Source: Manihot esculenta
Lineage: Eukaryota > Streptophyta > Magnoliopsida > Malpighiales > Euphorbiaceae
Assembly (NCBI RefSeq): GCF_001659605.2
Contig: NC_035170.2
Location: 19,046,948 to 19,110,947 of the forward strand
DNA length: 64,000 nucleotides
Direction of reading: 5' to 3'
Shown here: positions 1 to 11,699 of the stretch, piece by piece
Layout: each line of letters starts with the position of its first letter
How positions within the stretch are numbered: position 1 is the first letter of the stretch
The notes under the pieces: model-generated
What the model saw: only the letters and a program-made list of their open reading frames with translations
Database searches by the model: none
Told to the model about the DNA's origin: nothing
Translations under genes and position numbers: made by a program

Positions 1-900
1 AAATCAAGCATGAAATTGCATGAATATTGAACAACCAAAAGTTTAAAAATGTTTAATCAAGTCTCCCAATCCGTAAAACAACTAAGGTATCACCTAATCT
101 TCAACTAGAATAAAAGATTTCAGCCTCTCATGGCTGAAACAAAATAAAAAATAAAAGAAAAGAAGAAAGGTAGAAGAAGAGATGTGAATTTCGTAGGTGT
201 CTCTCAAGGGGAGCTTAAAAGTTGTGTGGAGGCTCCTTATGTGTCTTTTTATAGTTGAAAGTGCTACCCTAGGTCATACTTGCTTCCTAATTAGTGAAGA
301 GGCTGCCCAAAGTGCTGAAAAGGAAAGAATCGTGTTGCAAATTCTCCGGAAGGAAGGAGGCGCGCGGATCAGGTTTTAGAAGAGGAAGGATGCGCGCGGA
401 TTGCAGAAGAGGAAGTGGAGCGCAGTCATTAATGTGCAGAAGTGGAAAGAAATTTGTCCAGTCTTTCCTTTTTAGGTGGAGCTTTCGTTTGAATTTTGAA
501 TGCTGAATGAAGAAGAGGCAAGTGCATCTCCTTGAAATCTTGCTGCCTAAATAGGAAGATTTGACTGCTGCAGTGTGTGCACATCTTTGAATAAGGAAAG
601 AAAGATCTGCGATTTGAATTTCGAATAATCTTCTGACTGAGCTTTCCTTATTTGCTTTTGCTTCTGCACTTTCCTTATTTGAGAACTTTCCTTTTCTGAA
701 AACTTTCCTTATTTGAAAACTTTCCTTTTTTGGCACTTTCCATATTTGACACTTTTTGGCAGTTTTAAGAGCATTTTCTCCAGATTGTCTCTTTACACCT
801 AATATCTGCAAAACATGATTAAAACCACAAAATTAGGTAGAAAAGATGTAAATAAACATCAATAAGATCATGATAATATGGACTAAAATATGCTCTATCA
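1..900 (-). repeat. Partial Athila-type LTR, cut by the window edge
   Basis: The reverse complement starts at base 900 with TGATAGAGCATATTTTAGTC and tracks the first part of the Athila LTRs at 38604 and 52681, with scattered substitutions and indels. The LTR 5' end is at 900, so the rest of the element, or of a solo LTR, lies to the left outside the window. It abuts copia coding sequence at 901, so it inserted into that older element. The candidate target duplication on this side is TCACC (901-905). Open frames here are chance readings of the LTR. Confidence 0.85.
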
Positions 901-939
901 TCACCTCAGACTCTTTTTGGAAGAAATCAGGATGTTAAT

Positions 940-2102
940 CAGGAAATCATACAATGGCATCGACAGTTAGGACACTCATCCTTCTTTATTTTAGGGAAAC
1001 TTTATCCTAATTTATTTTTCAAGGCTCAATGTGGTTCTTTAGTTTGTGATACTTGTGAATATGCTAAGTATATAAGAACCTCTTATCCCTTCGGTAACAA
1101 TAGGAGTACGATCCCTTTTGTGATCATCCATTTTGATATTTAGGGACCTACTCAAACTATTCCGTTATCTAGTAATCGTTAGTTTATTACTTTTATTGAT
1201 TGTTGTACTCGTATGACTTGGGTTTATTTGATAAAGGCAAATAGAGATGTGTTTTCTTGCTTTCAAACTTTTCACAAGATGGTTTATGCTCAATTTGATG
1301 TTAAGATAAAATTTTTGAGAACTAATAATGGCACAGAGTATATGGATGGACGTGTTTTTACTTATTTGGAGTCTAATGAGATACTACATCAAACTAGTTG
1401 TCCTTACACTAGTGCTCAAAATGGTGTTGCTGAAAGAAAAAATAGGCACTTGTTGAAAGTAGCTAGTTCTCTCCTTTTCACCATGAATCTTTCAAAAATG
1501 TTTGGATGCACATATTTTGTTCATGCTAGGACAGGTGGAAAGTTTGATCTAAGAGCTCTTAAATGTGTGTTTGTTGAGTACTCTCCCACACAGAAGGGTT
1601 ACAAATGTTACCATCCTCCATCTATAAAATACTTTGTTAGTATCGATGTTATATTTAGAGAGACTGAATCTTACTTCAGTACTATCCCATCAGTTCTTCA
1701 AAGGGAGGACAATCAGATAGAAGAGATGATTCATAGTCCTATAACTCTAGAACATTTTACTCTAGAGGAGATGGTGACCAAATTGGGCATTTGGATAAAT
1801 TAGATTTAAGGAGATACTCAAGAAGAGACAAAATAGAAGCAAAAAAGACCATTTTGCAGCCTAATCAGTGTCATGATTCTTCCTCTTCTCTATTTGGTGA
1901 GTCATCCATAAACCTTGAGCCCATTGATGATTTAAATAAACCGATTGCTCAAAGAAAAGGAGTTAGGTCTTGCACAAAGCACTTTATTTTTAACTTTCTC
2001 TCTTATGATTCTTTATCTCCATCCTATAAAGATTTTGCCTTTTCTATTTTCTTTATGTCTATTCCACAGGATTGGAAGGAGGCTCTCAAAAATTCTAATT
2101 GA
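940..2102 (+). pseudogene. copia GAG-pre-integrase and integrase remnant
   Basis: The translation shows the pre-integrase zinc-binding motif WHRQLGHSS near 955, then several stops, then an open stretch at 1213-1803 with FIDCCTRMTWVYLI just upstream and around its start, LRTNNGTEY, SAQNGVAERKNRH and the copia IN C-terminal GYKCYHPPSIKYFVS region. The second catalytic Asp of the D,D35E triad, normally in a LRSDNG context, reads Asn here, so the enzyme would be dead even without the stops. The frame changes near 1795 and continues in another frame to 2102 across the IN-RT linker. This is a confident family assignment of a non-functional relic. Confidence 0.85.
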
Positions 2103-2510
2103 AAAGGAGCAATAATTGAAGAAATGAAAGTCTTGGCTAAAAATGAGACCTAGGAGTTGATGTCTCTTCCACTTGAAAAAAAAAATTAGTTGGCTGCAAA
2201 TGGGTATTCATTATGAAACATAAAACATATAGATTAATTGAAATATTCAAGGCCAGACTAGTTGCCAAGAGATACAATCAAACCTATGGAGTGGATTACT
2301 AAGAGACGTTTGCTCCTATTGCCAAAATAAACTCAATCAGAGTATTACTATCTTATGCTGCCAACCTTGATTGGGACCTACAGTAATTTAATGTGAAAAA
2401 TGCATTCCTCCATGGATACTTGGAGGAGGAAGTTTATATGAAAATTTCTCTTGGATTTACTTATGAAAAAATACAATGAAAAGTACGCAGGCTAAAGAAG
2501 ACTTTGTATG

Positions 2511-2620
2511 TGTTGAATCCCACATCGGTTGTGGGGTAATGTGCCCCTTATATGGGGCATGGGCACTCTTCCCCTTTGAGCTAACTTTTGGGGTAAGTTA
2601 GGTTTGACCCAAATTTAACA
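2511..2620 (+). repeat. TRIM 5' terminal repeat
   Basis: 110-bp TG...CA repeat, about 5 bp shorter than its 3' partner, with several substitutions between them. It is followed directly by the initiator-Met primer site. Confidence 0.9.
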
Positions 2621-3053
2621 TGGTATCAGAGCTACCTGGATCAGTAAAATTGTGCTGAATTAATGGGCCTACAAGGAAAGGGCTATCCATGCAAAACAAG
2701 GTGGAGCCGCCCAAGGCACTAGCGAACCACAATACCTGAGGGTCTGGTCCTGACTTAGCAATTGTACCCAATTCAGTACGACAAGGTTACGATGGGGACT
2801 TCGAAAAATTGAGTGAGTGAAAATAAAACATCCCACATCGTTAAAATATGAAAATCAGAATTGTATATAATAACTAGCATGGAACTACTAAATAACTTGG
2901 GTTAATTATTTTGAGCCAAGTGGAAAGTAGGTCCAAAATTTATTTGGGTCAGTTGGGACTGGGCTGTTACAATTGGTATTAGAGCCTCCCCATCCGATTT
3001 GGGCCTTTCATAAATATGTCACACACCAGTAAAATTCTAAGCGTGAGGGGGTG

Positions 3054-3168
3054 TGTTGAATCCCACATCAGTTGTGAAAAGGGGTAATGTGCCCCTTATA
3101 TGGACCATAGGCACTCCTTCTCCTTGAGCTAGCTTTTGGAGTGAGTTAGGTCTGACTCAAATTTAACA
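3054..3168 (+). repeat. TRIM 3' terminal repeat
   Basis: 115-bp TG...CA repeat matching 2511-2620, flanked on the right by target duplication GTATG (3169-3173). Confidence 0.9.
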
Positions 3169-4162
3169 GTATGCGTTGAAGCAGTCACCCAGAACTTGGT
3201 TTGATTGATTCAACAGAGTTATGATTTTCTTTAGCTATCAACAGAGCAATACTGACCATACCCTATTTATCAAACATCACAATGGTAAAATTACTCTTCT
3301 CATAGTCTATGTTAATAACATAGTAATGATAATAGATGACACTGAAGGGATAACTCGGCTGAAAATGTTTTTGGCTCTGGAGTTTGAAATTAAAGACCTA
3401 GGAAAATTGCAATATTTCCTGAAAATAGAGGTTGTCAAGTCAAAAAAGGAAATCTTTATTTCTCAGAGAAAATACATTCTGGATCTTTTGAAAGAAACTG
3501 ATATGTTGGATAGCCAGCAGAAACTCCCATTGAGAGGAATCACAAACTATAAATAGGGATTAGTGAATCAGTGGATATTGACAGATATTAGAGATTGGTA
3601 GGCAGAATGATTTGTCTTTTGCATACTCGACCAGACATAGCATATGCAATTAGCTTAGTTAGTCAGTTTATGCATGACCCTCGTGAGTCTTATATGCAAG
3701 CTATTTTTTTTATTTTAAGATACTTGAAGTTTGCTCCTAGAAAAAGTCTCCTATTTTCTAAATATGGTCATCTCCGCATACACGCATTCACAATTCCAGA
3801 TTAGGCTAGATCCCTGATGATAGAAGGTCAACTATTGGTTACTGCACATTTGTAGGAGGAATAAACTCCTATGGTTGCAGAGACTATTGGAGGAATTGAA
3901 ACTGTTGGAGAGGGGCAAACTCCTCTTATACTGTGAGAACAAAGCTGCCATTAGTATAGCTCACAATTAGGTTCAACATGACTGAAATAAGCACAGAGAT
4001 TGATCGATACTTCATTAAAAAGAAGTTAATATATGATGTCTTGAGATTAGATTATGTGATTTCCGATAAACAACTAGCTAATATATTTACTAAAATGATC
4101 AATAACAAGACCTATCACACCTTGATTTGCAAGTTGAGGATGTGTGATATCTATGGACCAAC

Positions 4163-4370
4163 TTGAGGGGGAGTATTCACCAACATAGAAGGTTCCTAAT
4201 TAGGAGGATTCAGATTTTTGGAGTCCTAATTAGGCTTGATTATAGGGATTTTATTTTTATTGTAAATCTTTGTATTTTAGGTTGATTCTTTATGAATAAA
4301 TACTCAAATCTTGTAAATCAATTCAATTGGAATAAAATAAAAAATTCCTCCAAAAAATTCTTCAATTAGA
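4163..4370 (+). repeat. copia polypurine tract and probable 3' LTR
   Basis: TTGAGGGGGAG at 4163-4173 is the usual copia polypurine tract, a few bases after the pol end. The following sequence starts TATTCACCAACA where an intact LTR would start TGTT, so the terminal dinucleotide is mutated. The right end is not defined because the 5' LTR is absent and cannot be compared. About 200 bp is my estimate. Confidence 0.55.
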
Positions 4371-4934
4371 AACGAAGATTATAGAGTGATAAACCAGTTA
4401 GAAATGCCACAAGAAAAACCTTGATAAATTTGCTAAACATGGTGGTACACAAAGAAGACTCATCTTTATATTAAGAAAACCAAAATTTTGTTCACAATAT
4501 CATCTCTATTTATTTTATTGTTTCATGGCTATCACCTTAAGGGTGTTTTAATAGCCTCCAAACCCTAATTCTAATATAGAAAGGTTTAATTACAATATAG
4601 GAAGGGTATCGAGTCAAATAGTCAAACCTGAATTATATTAAAAATCATTTTCCTAAATTGTTTTGGAGAAATCTCATTCCTAAATGGGCTGGACGAATTT
4701 GACTTCTAATTGAAACCAAATTAATTTTTAAAAAAATCCCATAAAATACTAAAATACCAAAATAACAAAATTGGTCTAAGTGCAATTTGGACATACATGC
4801 ATTATACGATTTGAAATTGTGTTGCACGTCCACATATGCTGAAGAGTGTGTTGCTTATTTTCTTATTCTTCCATACTTTCCAAATATAATTCTCATCTCG
4901 TAAATCTTAAATTAAGCGATAGTAATTTGACTTG
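4371..4934. other. AT-rich spacer, no gene seen
   Basis: No recognisable domain, RNA gene or repeat. The short open frame on the minus strand at 4645-4833 has no family features. The stretch may be the eroded 3' part of the minus-strand transposon relic that starts at 4935. Confidence 0.5.
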
Positions 4935-7290
4935 TCATGATTTGGAGCTTCTCATATTAAATCTTTGAAGAGTGTGAATACTTCCCACAACTTGTTGTTG
5001 AAGAATCATGTCATTCCCATGCTCATATGAATAGTGCACATCCTCACTATCAAAATTGCACTCAGCCAATTGAAGAGCACTGAGAGACTTATTTAGCTCA
5101 TTTTGACCAGCCTTTAGCCCTAAATTATATCCGTTAGCGTAAAAATGCATGGTAAAACTAAGAATCTTAGACTTTTACTCATCAAACTATAGATATCTCG
5201 ATACATGGTGCTGATGACACCTTCAGTCTTCTTGCACATATCCACTATAGCTACCTCATAATCTTTACAATGAGTAGAGAGCTCGACCACCTCTAGCTTA
5301 TACTGATTCTTCATTGCCTCACTAGTGCGAGCATCCTCTTGAGACTTTTCAAAGTGATGACGAATATGCTTCAAGTCTTCGGATATCTTCACAAGTTCAC
5401 CCTCGAGAAGGGTAGTCCACCAAGAGCAAGCCTTCAATTTTCAGCTCTACATCAGTTTGGACCTAGGACAATCGAGCTGTCACCTCAGATCGCCCTTTGG
5501 TTAATTGACTATATAGATGAGCAACCCAGTCATTTTGAAGAAGGCTCTACTTGAGTAACTCATTAAATCTCCCCACCTCTGCCTCTTGTTCTCCTTTTAG
5601 CGAGGTGGCACATGAGCAGCCTCCTCTTGCCTGACCCTCTCAACTTCAGCACGAGTAACCTCCTAAGCACCCCTCATTTTCTCCTCCAACTTGACAAAGG
5701 CACTAAGGACCTGTAAACATAAATAGACAGTTAGCATAATAATGAAAACAAAAGCCAACAAAATAGGCAAATAAAAGAAGGTACCAAAAGGACTTGTCTT
5801 TAAGAATCAGTAAAAAGCTCTTCAATGGGCTTCGAGCTGCTAGCCTCTGACTCAGCAATGGACTTGACCAGATGGCAAAAGGTCCTTAGGAGCCGAGGAT
5901 CGAAGCTATTGGGAGAATACCCCAAAATGTGGTGACAAAGAAGCTTCGCAATAGAAGTAGGGGTCGACTCCTAATTTAGGGTATAAGCGACCCTCGACTC
6001 ATGAGGAATAAGAGCTTGACGCAACTATGTGCTAACACTAGCAGACAAGCCCTCCTTACCTCCCCTTACCGCATCAGGAGCACCTCTCCTATGATCACCC
6101 GAGGTGGCCTCCTTGCCTTAAGGGTTGCGTAGCTGGCTCTCCTTGATAACCTTCTCTTTTTCTTCTAAGGATGAGAAGGGTCAGACCTCTGGGATGAAAC
6201 CCGAGATTTTTTCCTAACAAGATCAACCCTTTCTTCCTCCTCTGAGGAACAATCAGACGAGAACACATAGATAGCAGGAGTTCCAGCGGAACTGTGAGGG
6301 TTGTTCTGAGCAATTCTAGGGCATCTACTTCGGCCATAGACCTAATAGCTCCCTCCTTTGCGACCCCCCTCAAAATGTGGTCCCACAATCGCTAAAGGAA
6401 GCACGTCTTGCTCTCGATGAAGGTCAAGTCCCAATGCCTCATGAACGAGCTCCATGGTCTTTCGAAGAGTGAACTGCTCGACTGCCTGCTTGATAAAATT
6501 CCTAGAAAAAGTAAAATTCCTAGGCACTGAAGTCTCTCCTATTGAAATAATTGAAGCTACGAAACCATAAAAATAAATTTTAATCAAGAAAAAGAGAACT
6601 AGAAACACAAAAATCAAAGCAATAAGTACCAGCAACATAGCAATCGCTCCCAAGAGGGAGATCGAGACACTTGAAAACATCATATTTGAAGGGAAGAGTG
6701 GCTAGCCGAGCAAAGTAGAGTTGCTCCCACTCTGATAAACGAGGAAAAACATAGTAAAAAGGATCAATGTCTGCTCAAGCAATATCAAAACCCCACTCCT
6801 GGTCTCTCTTAAATAGACGATGGTGAAACTCTCTATCCAGTGACTAATGGAGTCTTTATGATCAACAAAAAGAGATAGACCCATTCGACCATGGTAACTC
6901 TAGAACTCGTTATTTGATTTGGTGATTCTAAAGAAAGATCTAAAAAGATCTAAAAAGGCTAACGGACAACCTGAAGCTCAGCCCCAACACACCGCCTCAA
7001 AGACTCTCATGAACAAGATAAAATTAGGAGTTAGCATCCTAGGAGAGACCCCATAAAACTTAAAACCCCAATGAAAAAATGGGAAAGAGGAAAAGACAGA
7101 CTGTACTAAAACTGTTTCAGAAAGAAAACTAACTTTTTTCCGTTCTGAGCATCCTCAAGACCAACAGAAGGAGGAGAAGAAAAGAGCATGATCCGCTTGG
7201 TAGAACAAGAAGCTCGAATATAATAAGAAAGGGTAGATAAAAGCTACATAGGAATAGCCCGATGGACGTTGCTAGAAGTAATATTAGAAG
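4935..7290 (-). pseudogene. Decayed gag-like gene of the 'putative gypsy-type transposon' (Transposase_28-like) class
   Basis: Read right to left, the minus strand gives broken pieces that recall the plant gag-like proteins annotated as putative gypsy-type transposon. GLSLFVDHKDSISHWIESF occurs at 6702-6884, followed by a stretch with FFLVYQSGSNSTLLG. A Ser/Lys-rich low-complexity linker lies around 6100-6390. A coiled-coil-like segment follows (ISEDLKHIRHHFEKSQEDA, 5120-5437). Last comes a C-terminal NGYNLGLKAGQNELNKS stretch (4935-5150). The pieces lie in different frames with stops between them, and an AT-rich intron-like gap lies near 6540-6620. The assignment rests on remembered family appearance, not a search. 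It is dead. Confidence 0.55.
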
Positions 7291-7299
7291 GGAACCTCT

Positions 7300-9148
7300 C
7301 AATCAAAAGAAACTCAATACGAGTTATAGCAGGAAAGGACGTACCTCTAGCAGAGAATCCCAATAAAAAAAATGAAAAATAGGAGAGATTTCGAAGCAGA
7401 AAGATAAATTTCAAAATGATGAATTACACTAAATCGTCCAATAGAAGGTTTTGATAGGTCGAAGAATGAGATAGAGTTGTTAAAAGTAAGTTTAGTTACA
7501 GAAATATGTCTATTTTATAAAAAAATAATTCTTTAATTTAAAAAAAATTAAAACATGTGTTTATTTTAATTTTTTATGAAAATAAAAGAGTTTTTATTTT
7601 TTAAATTTTATAAAGAAAATGGAAAATATAGAAATAATTATTTTTTTATATTTTCTTTATTATATTAAAAAATTGAAAAATATAATTTTTCAAAGTGAAA
7701 AACAAAAAAGTTCATTACTATGGACTTTACATATAAAACACTATTTTTAATAATTATATTTATATATTTAAGTATGTATAAGTTTCTCCTTTTATTTTAA
7801 ATTAATATAAGATGTACCAATTTTTTTAATTAATATAAAATTAAAGTGGAAAGTATTATAAAAATAAATATATTTTTAAAAAAATAATAATAATTTAAAC
7901 ATATTTTCTAATTTGTTAAATTAAAAATAAATTTATAATATTATATAAAATAAAAATGTTTTTATTTAATTTTTATGAAAAATAAAATAAAGAAAAGAAA
8001 AATAAAATTAGAGATAAAAAATAAAAAAATATTTTTTATAACTAAAGAAATTTTAGGTGATTTATTTCGAATTAAATTCTGAATGTAAAATATTTTTAAA
8101 ATGTAAAAGGTAAAATTTTATTTTTTAATAAATTTATTTGATGCAAATTTAAATTAGTTATATAAGGGAAAAGTAAGTTGAGTAAAACTAGTCCACGAGG
8201 GTATGTCCATATTGGGACAACCTAAAACGAAATTTGACAGTGTCCCAACAGAATATTTCCCAATTAAGATGAATTAGATGACGTGGAGGATTATATTAAA
8301 ATAAAAAAATACAACACAATTGCTCAGAAGGAAAATGGGTCGCAACTCACAAGTGCAGTGTCACTGTATCAAATCAGAAAAAAGAAAAAAAAAAGTAAAG
8401 ATATTCGTACAGAAAGATATGAATACACATTAGAATATTGAATCTTCACACCAAAATCAAGATAACCAATCTCTTGCATTCTGCCACTGATGGTGGGGTT
8501 TTGATGCGCCACGTGGTGGCTTATAATGCAACCACGTTAGTGTTGGTATTATAAAAAGAAAAGAGCAAAGCACAGAGGAGTGGCGGTGGGGCCAGCATCT
8601 GTATTGGAACAACTAATCCAACTAAATGGTGCCGTCAGGTGTACGTTAGTAGTCTGACAGTTTAGAAAAGTGACACTTTTTTTATACATGCACCCAAATC
8701 CATCTGCCCAGTCTCGTGGCTCTCCCACTTTTACATATATAATTTTTATTTATTTTAATTAAAAATTATGATTTTACAAATATCAACTGATTTAGATTTT
8801 TTTTTTTCTGATACAACCAAAATAAAGAAAATGTTTTTTTTTTTTAATGTAAATTTAATGTTATGAAAGCCCAGGACCATCAAAGCTGACCTTACCAAGG
8901 AGCCCTAAAAGCCCAACTAGTCCAAGTTAAGTCTGGAATCTCACGGCGTGTATTATTTAGTTTTGGTTATTTTAGTAGTTATAAATTTGATTTGGTTCAG
9001 TTAAATTATTGATTAATGATTTTTGAAAATTTTAATTATCAATTTAATTATATTTGATTTAATATCTGAATTAAAAATAAACATTTTTTTACTGAATAAT
9101 GTATTTAATTATTATTCTATTAATAAAATATTATTTATAATGGTTTTT
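7300..9148. other. AT-rich non-coding stretch
   Basis: From about 7490 to 8170 the sequence is very AT-rich, with poly-A/T runs and no open frame. 8170-8900 is less skewed and holds a G-box with a nearby TATA-like box (separate entry). 8900-9148 is AT-rich again. No coding region, tRNA or known repeat can be supported. Confidence 0.6.
8509..8558 (+). promoter_or_regulatory. G-box plus TATA-like box, orphan promoter-like motif pair
   Basis: CCACGTGG (8509-8516), a perfect G-box, lies about 35 bp upstream of TATAAAAAG (8550-8558). That is a reasonable plant core-promoter spacing. No open frame follows within several hundred bases, so this may be a remnant or chance. Confidence 0.3.
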
Positions 9149-9317
9149 TTAGGAAGATTTACAATTTAGTCCCTGAGTATTGCCATTATTAACAAGTCAA
9201 TCCCAGTATTTTTAGAAACCTATTAAAACGTCCTTATCTTTTCTTTCCGTCAACAAAATAGTCGTTCCGTATATTTTTGCCGTTAAAAATATAGTAAAAC
9301 ACTAAATTACCCCCCAT

Positions 9318-9617
9318 TATTTTCCTCCTCCTCCTCCTCCTTCCTTTTCTTCTTCATCAATTCTTCCTCCTTCTTCTGCTTCTTCTTCTCCTTCTGCTTC
9401 TGCTTCTTCTTTTTCTCCTTCTCCTCCTTCTTCTTCTTATTCTTCTTTTGCTTCTTTTTCTTCTTTTTCTTCTTTCTCTTCTTCTTCTTCTTCTTCTTCT
9501 CCTTCTTCTCCTTCTTCTTCTTCTTCTTCTTTTTCTTCTTTTTTTCTTTCTCTTCTTCTTCTTCTCCTTCTTCTCCTTCTTCTTCTTCTTCTTCTTCTTC
9601 TTCTTCTTCTTCTTCTT
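9318..9617 (+). repeat. CTT/TTC microsatellite, imperfect
   Basis: About 300 bp of almost pure pyrimidine made of CTT/TCC triplets with interruptions, inside the foldback element. It yields long artefactual Lys/Glu or Leu/Phe open frames. Confidence 0.95.
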
Positions 9618-9856
9618 CCACGCTCGATAGCAAGAAGCGCTAGTTAGGAAACTTGAATCTCCTCTTTTGCAGGTCCCTTAAACTGTTCTGTATGCTCTCC
9701 CTTCATCCGAACAACCGCAGGGGCTTCCAGCAGTGATAGCTGATCTCCTCCTTCTGCTAATGCGAATATCAAAATTTTCGGTCCACAAGGCATGCAAGCA
9801 ACCATGTCTCCCGAGTGATGATCTCCACCTTGCTTATGGACCAGCTGCAGAGCTAA

Positions 9857-9980
9857 GCTTCTTCTTCTTCTTCGTCTTCTTCTTCTTCTTCTTCTTCTTC
9901 TTCTTCTTCTTCTTCTTCTTCTTCTTCTTCTTCTTCTTTTTCTTCTTTTTCAGAGGAGGAGGAGGAGGAGGAGGAGGAGA
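9857..9980 (+). repeat. TTC microsatellite followed by GAGGAG tract
   Basis: Near-perfect TTC repeat switching abruptly to GAGGAG (about 9951-9980), so the two tracts can fold back on each other. It lies inside the foldback element. Confidence 0.92.
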
Positions 9981-9984
9981 AAAG

Positions 9985-10310
9985 AAAAGATAGAGACTAT
10001 TTCGTTGACAAAAAGAAACGATAAGGATATTTTAATAGATGTGAGAAAAGATAGGGACTATTTTGTTGACAAACAGAAACAATAAGAACGTTTTAATAGA
10101 TTTTTAAAAATATAGGGAGGGACGATTTCGTTGATGGAAAAAAACGACGAGAAAGGACTATTTCGTTGATGGAAAGAAACGATAAGGACGTTTTAATAGA
10201 TATGAGAAAAGATAGGGACTATTTTATTGACGAAAAGAAATGATAAGGATGTTTTAATAGATATGGAAAAAGATAAAAATGTTTTAATAGATTTTTTAAA
10301 ATGTAAGGAC
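9985..10310 (+). repeat. Tandem repeat of about 60-70 bp inside the foldback element
   Basis: Degenerate units contain 'gatagggactattt', 'gttgac', 'aaagaaacgataagga' and 'ttttaatagat'. They recur near 9990, 10050, 10150, 10215 and 10270. The unit resembles the inner part of the right inverted end (10430-10490), so it probably arose by duplication of that end. Confidence 0.75.
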
Positions 10311-10547
10311 TAACTTGTTAATAATAACAATATCCAAGGACTAAATAAAGGATTTTATTTGAGGGTAAAATTGGATTTTAAATTTTTTCTCTCTCCTCCT
10401 TTATTTAATTTTAACGGAAAAGAGGACGGAAGGATTATTTCGTTGACGGAAAGAAAACATAAGGATGTTTTAATAGGTTTCTAAAAATACAGGGACTGAC
10501 TTATTAATAATGGCAATACCCAGAGACTAAATTGTAAATCTACCTTG

Positions 10548-11640
10548 TTTTTATAATTTTCTTACTATAATTAATTTTATAATAATTATTTTACTAAATT
10601 TAGTTATATTTATTTTTTTATAAATAAAAATTATTATGATATATTATATTTATTTAATTATTTAAAAATATATTTTTTTATTTTATGATTGTAATGCACG
10701 GGTTACTTATTTTTTATTTTAACAAAATCTTCTAATATTTTTTATATGTTAAATTTTTAGTAATTACTATATAAATTTATTAATTATAAAAAAATTAATT
10801 ATATGTATATAATTTGTCATGCGGTCAAAAGTAAATTTGTGTTGAGATTAGCTAAACTTATAAGAAAGAAAATGTGAGGGGTGGATACCATGGCAGCCAC
10901 TCCAATACTCAAGTCAGTAAATTGAAGAATAAAATAAATGCAGAACTTTAGAGTAGTTGTGTAAGATAATTGTATACATTTGCCTTTATGATGACTCTCT
11001 TTTTATACTGTAAGAAGATAGAGATAAATATAATATTTTTTAATAACCCGACGATGATGTGACCGACTGCTTGATAAGAGATTCTGTGATTACAGGCGTG
11101 ACGGAAGCCCATTGGATTATTCCTGCTAACGGTAACTTTGTGTTGAGACTCGACCTATTCAAAGGAGGACGAATCTTGATGATGAACTAGGTATTAAGGT
11201 GACAGGGTCTTTCTTTCCTCGGGTGCGACCGTGTTACATACTTTATCATATCCTTGCCACGTGACCCTATTCTGTGGTGACAGCTTATGGCTTAGTTTGG
11301 GCGATCATTGCCCATTGGTCTTCGATTCTTCAGATTCAAAGGTGACAATTATTCTCACAATCTGAGGCATGTACTCCACTGAGGTTAGTCTTTTTCTTGG
11401 TCTTCGATTCTTCATATTCAAAGGTGACAATTATTCTCACGATCTGAGGCATGTGCCCCACTGAGGTTAGTCTTTTTCTACTCACGTCGTTTTGCCTACC
11501 TAGCCCTTAAATGATGATTGCCTCGTTTCTTAAGCCACATTTAAAGCCTACCGTCAAAATCATCTTATAAGAGTCCCTTCTTCTTCTCCGAGTATCACTT
11601 TTGCTCACATCTGTAATATTTGCTTCTAGAAAGACTCGAT
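10548..11640. other. AT-rich spacer, then non-coding lead-in to a transposon relic
   Basis: 10548-10830 is strongly AT-rich. From about 10830 composition becomes mixed. 11040-11640 may be the 5' leader or LTR of the plus-strand gag-like relic that follows, but no LTR ends could be defined. A tandem duplication is listed separately. No open frame of note. Confidence 0.45.
11315..11478 (+). repeat. 82-bp direct tandem duplication
   Basis: The block starting TTGGTCTTCGATTCTTCA at 11315 is repeated at 11397 with a few substitutions. Confidence 0.9.
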
Positions 11641-11699
11641 TGTTCATTCTTTCTTGCTTATACTCCCTCTTTTTTATGGTAATTTCTATTTTTCATTTC

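Larger units (their letters stand above)
2511..3168 (+). mobile_element. TRIM (miniature LTR retrotransposon), complete, with target duplication
   Basis: Terminal direct repeats lie at 2511-2620 and 3054-3168, each starting TGTTGAATCCCACATC and ending AATTTAACA. The left one is followed at once by TGGTATCAGAGC (2621-2632), the primer site for initiator-Met tRNA. The right one is preceded by a purine tract (GTGAGGGGGTG, 3043-3053). GTATG is duplicated at 2506-2510 and 3169-3173. There is no coding capacity, as expected for a TRIM. It sits inside the copia RT. I see no 5S-like promoter, so it is not a Cassandra-type TRIM. Confidence 0.92.
2107..4166 (+). pseudogene. copia reverse transcriptase/RNase H remnant, split by a TRIM
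   Basis: Fragments before 2510 carry the RT start (ANGYSL- and RPDLPRDT-like stretches, with stops). The reading resumes after the TRIM at 3174 with ALKQSPRTWFD and then HTLFIKHHNGKITLLIVYVNN, where the copia YVDD box reads YVNN, so a catalytic Asp is lost. RHTRPDIAYAISLVSQFM-like sequence follows at about 3620, then a degraded RNase H, and near 4060 the C-terminal QLANIFTKM motif (normally QLADIFTK). Joining across the TRIM with one GTATG copy restores the line of homology. The gene is dead and old. Confidence 0.85.
901..4370 (+). mobile_element. Decayed Ty1/copia retrotransposon, 5' part missing
   Basis: Read in order on the plus strand are a GAG-pre-integrase motif (WHRQLGHSS, near 955), an integrase core, reverse transcriptase, RNase H remnants and a polypurine tract (4163-4173) followed by a probable 3' LTR. 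This is the Ty1/copia order PR-IN-RT-RH. The left part, with gag, PR and 5' LTR, is cut off by the Athila-type LTR at 1-900. Many stops and frameshifts show an old, dead copy. A TRIM interrupts the RT at 2511-3168. Confidence 0.85.
9149..10547. mobile_element. Foldback / MULE-like non-autonomous DNA element
   Basis: Long inverted ends: the left (about 9150-9290) reads AGGAAGATTTACAATTTAGT..., and the right (about 10425-10546) reads as its reverse complement, ending ...ATTGTAAATCTACCTT. The match extends over more than 100 bp with scattered differences, including shared 'cctattaaaacgtccttat' and 'ccgtcaac' blocks. The interior holds two CTT arrays and a tandem repeat related to the inner part of the ends. 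No transposase is visible. A clear target duplication is not seen; the flanks 'ggttttttt' and 'gtttttata' match only weakly. Mutator-like or foldback type is inferred from the long ends. Confidence 0.65.

Noticed and set aside
287..811. 174-residue minus-strand open frame
   Set aside because: It lies wholly inside the partial Athila LTR and has no domain; the same stretch in the intact LTRs is not conserved as a frame.
8509..8558. A host gene promoter at the G-box
   Set aside because: No downstream open frame or exon-like structure; kept only as a weak regulatory candidate.
9307..9633. Lys/Glu-rich frame and the opposite Leu/Phe-rich frame
   Set aside because: Pure translation of a CTT microsatellite.
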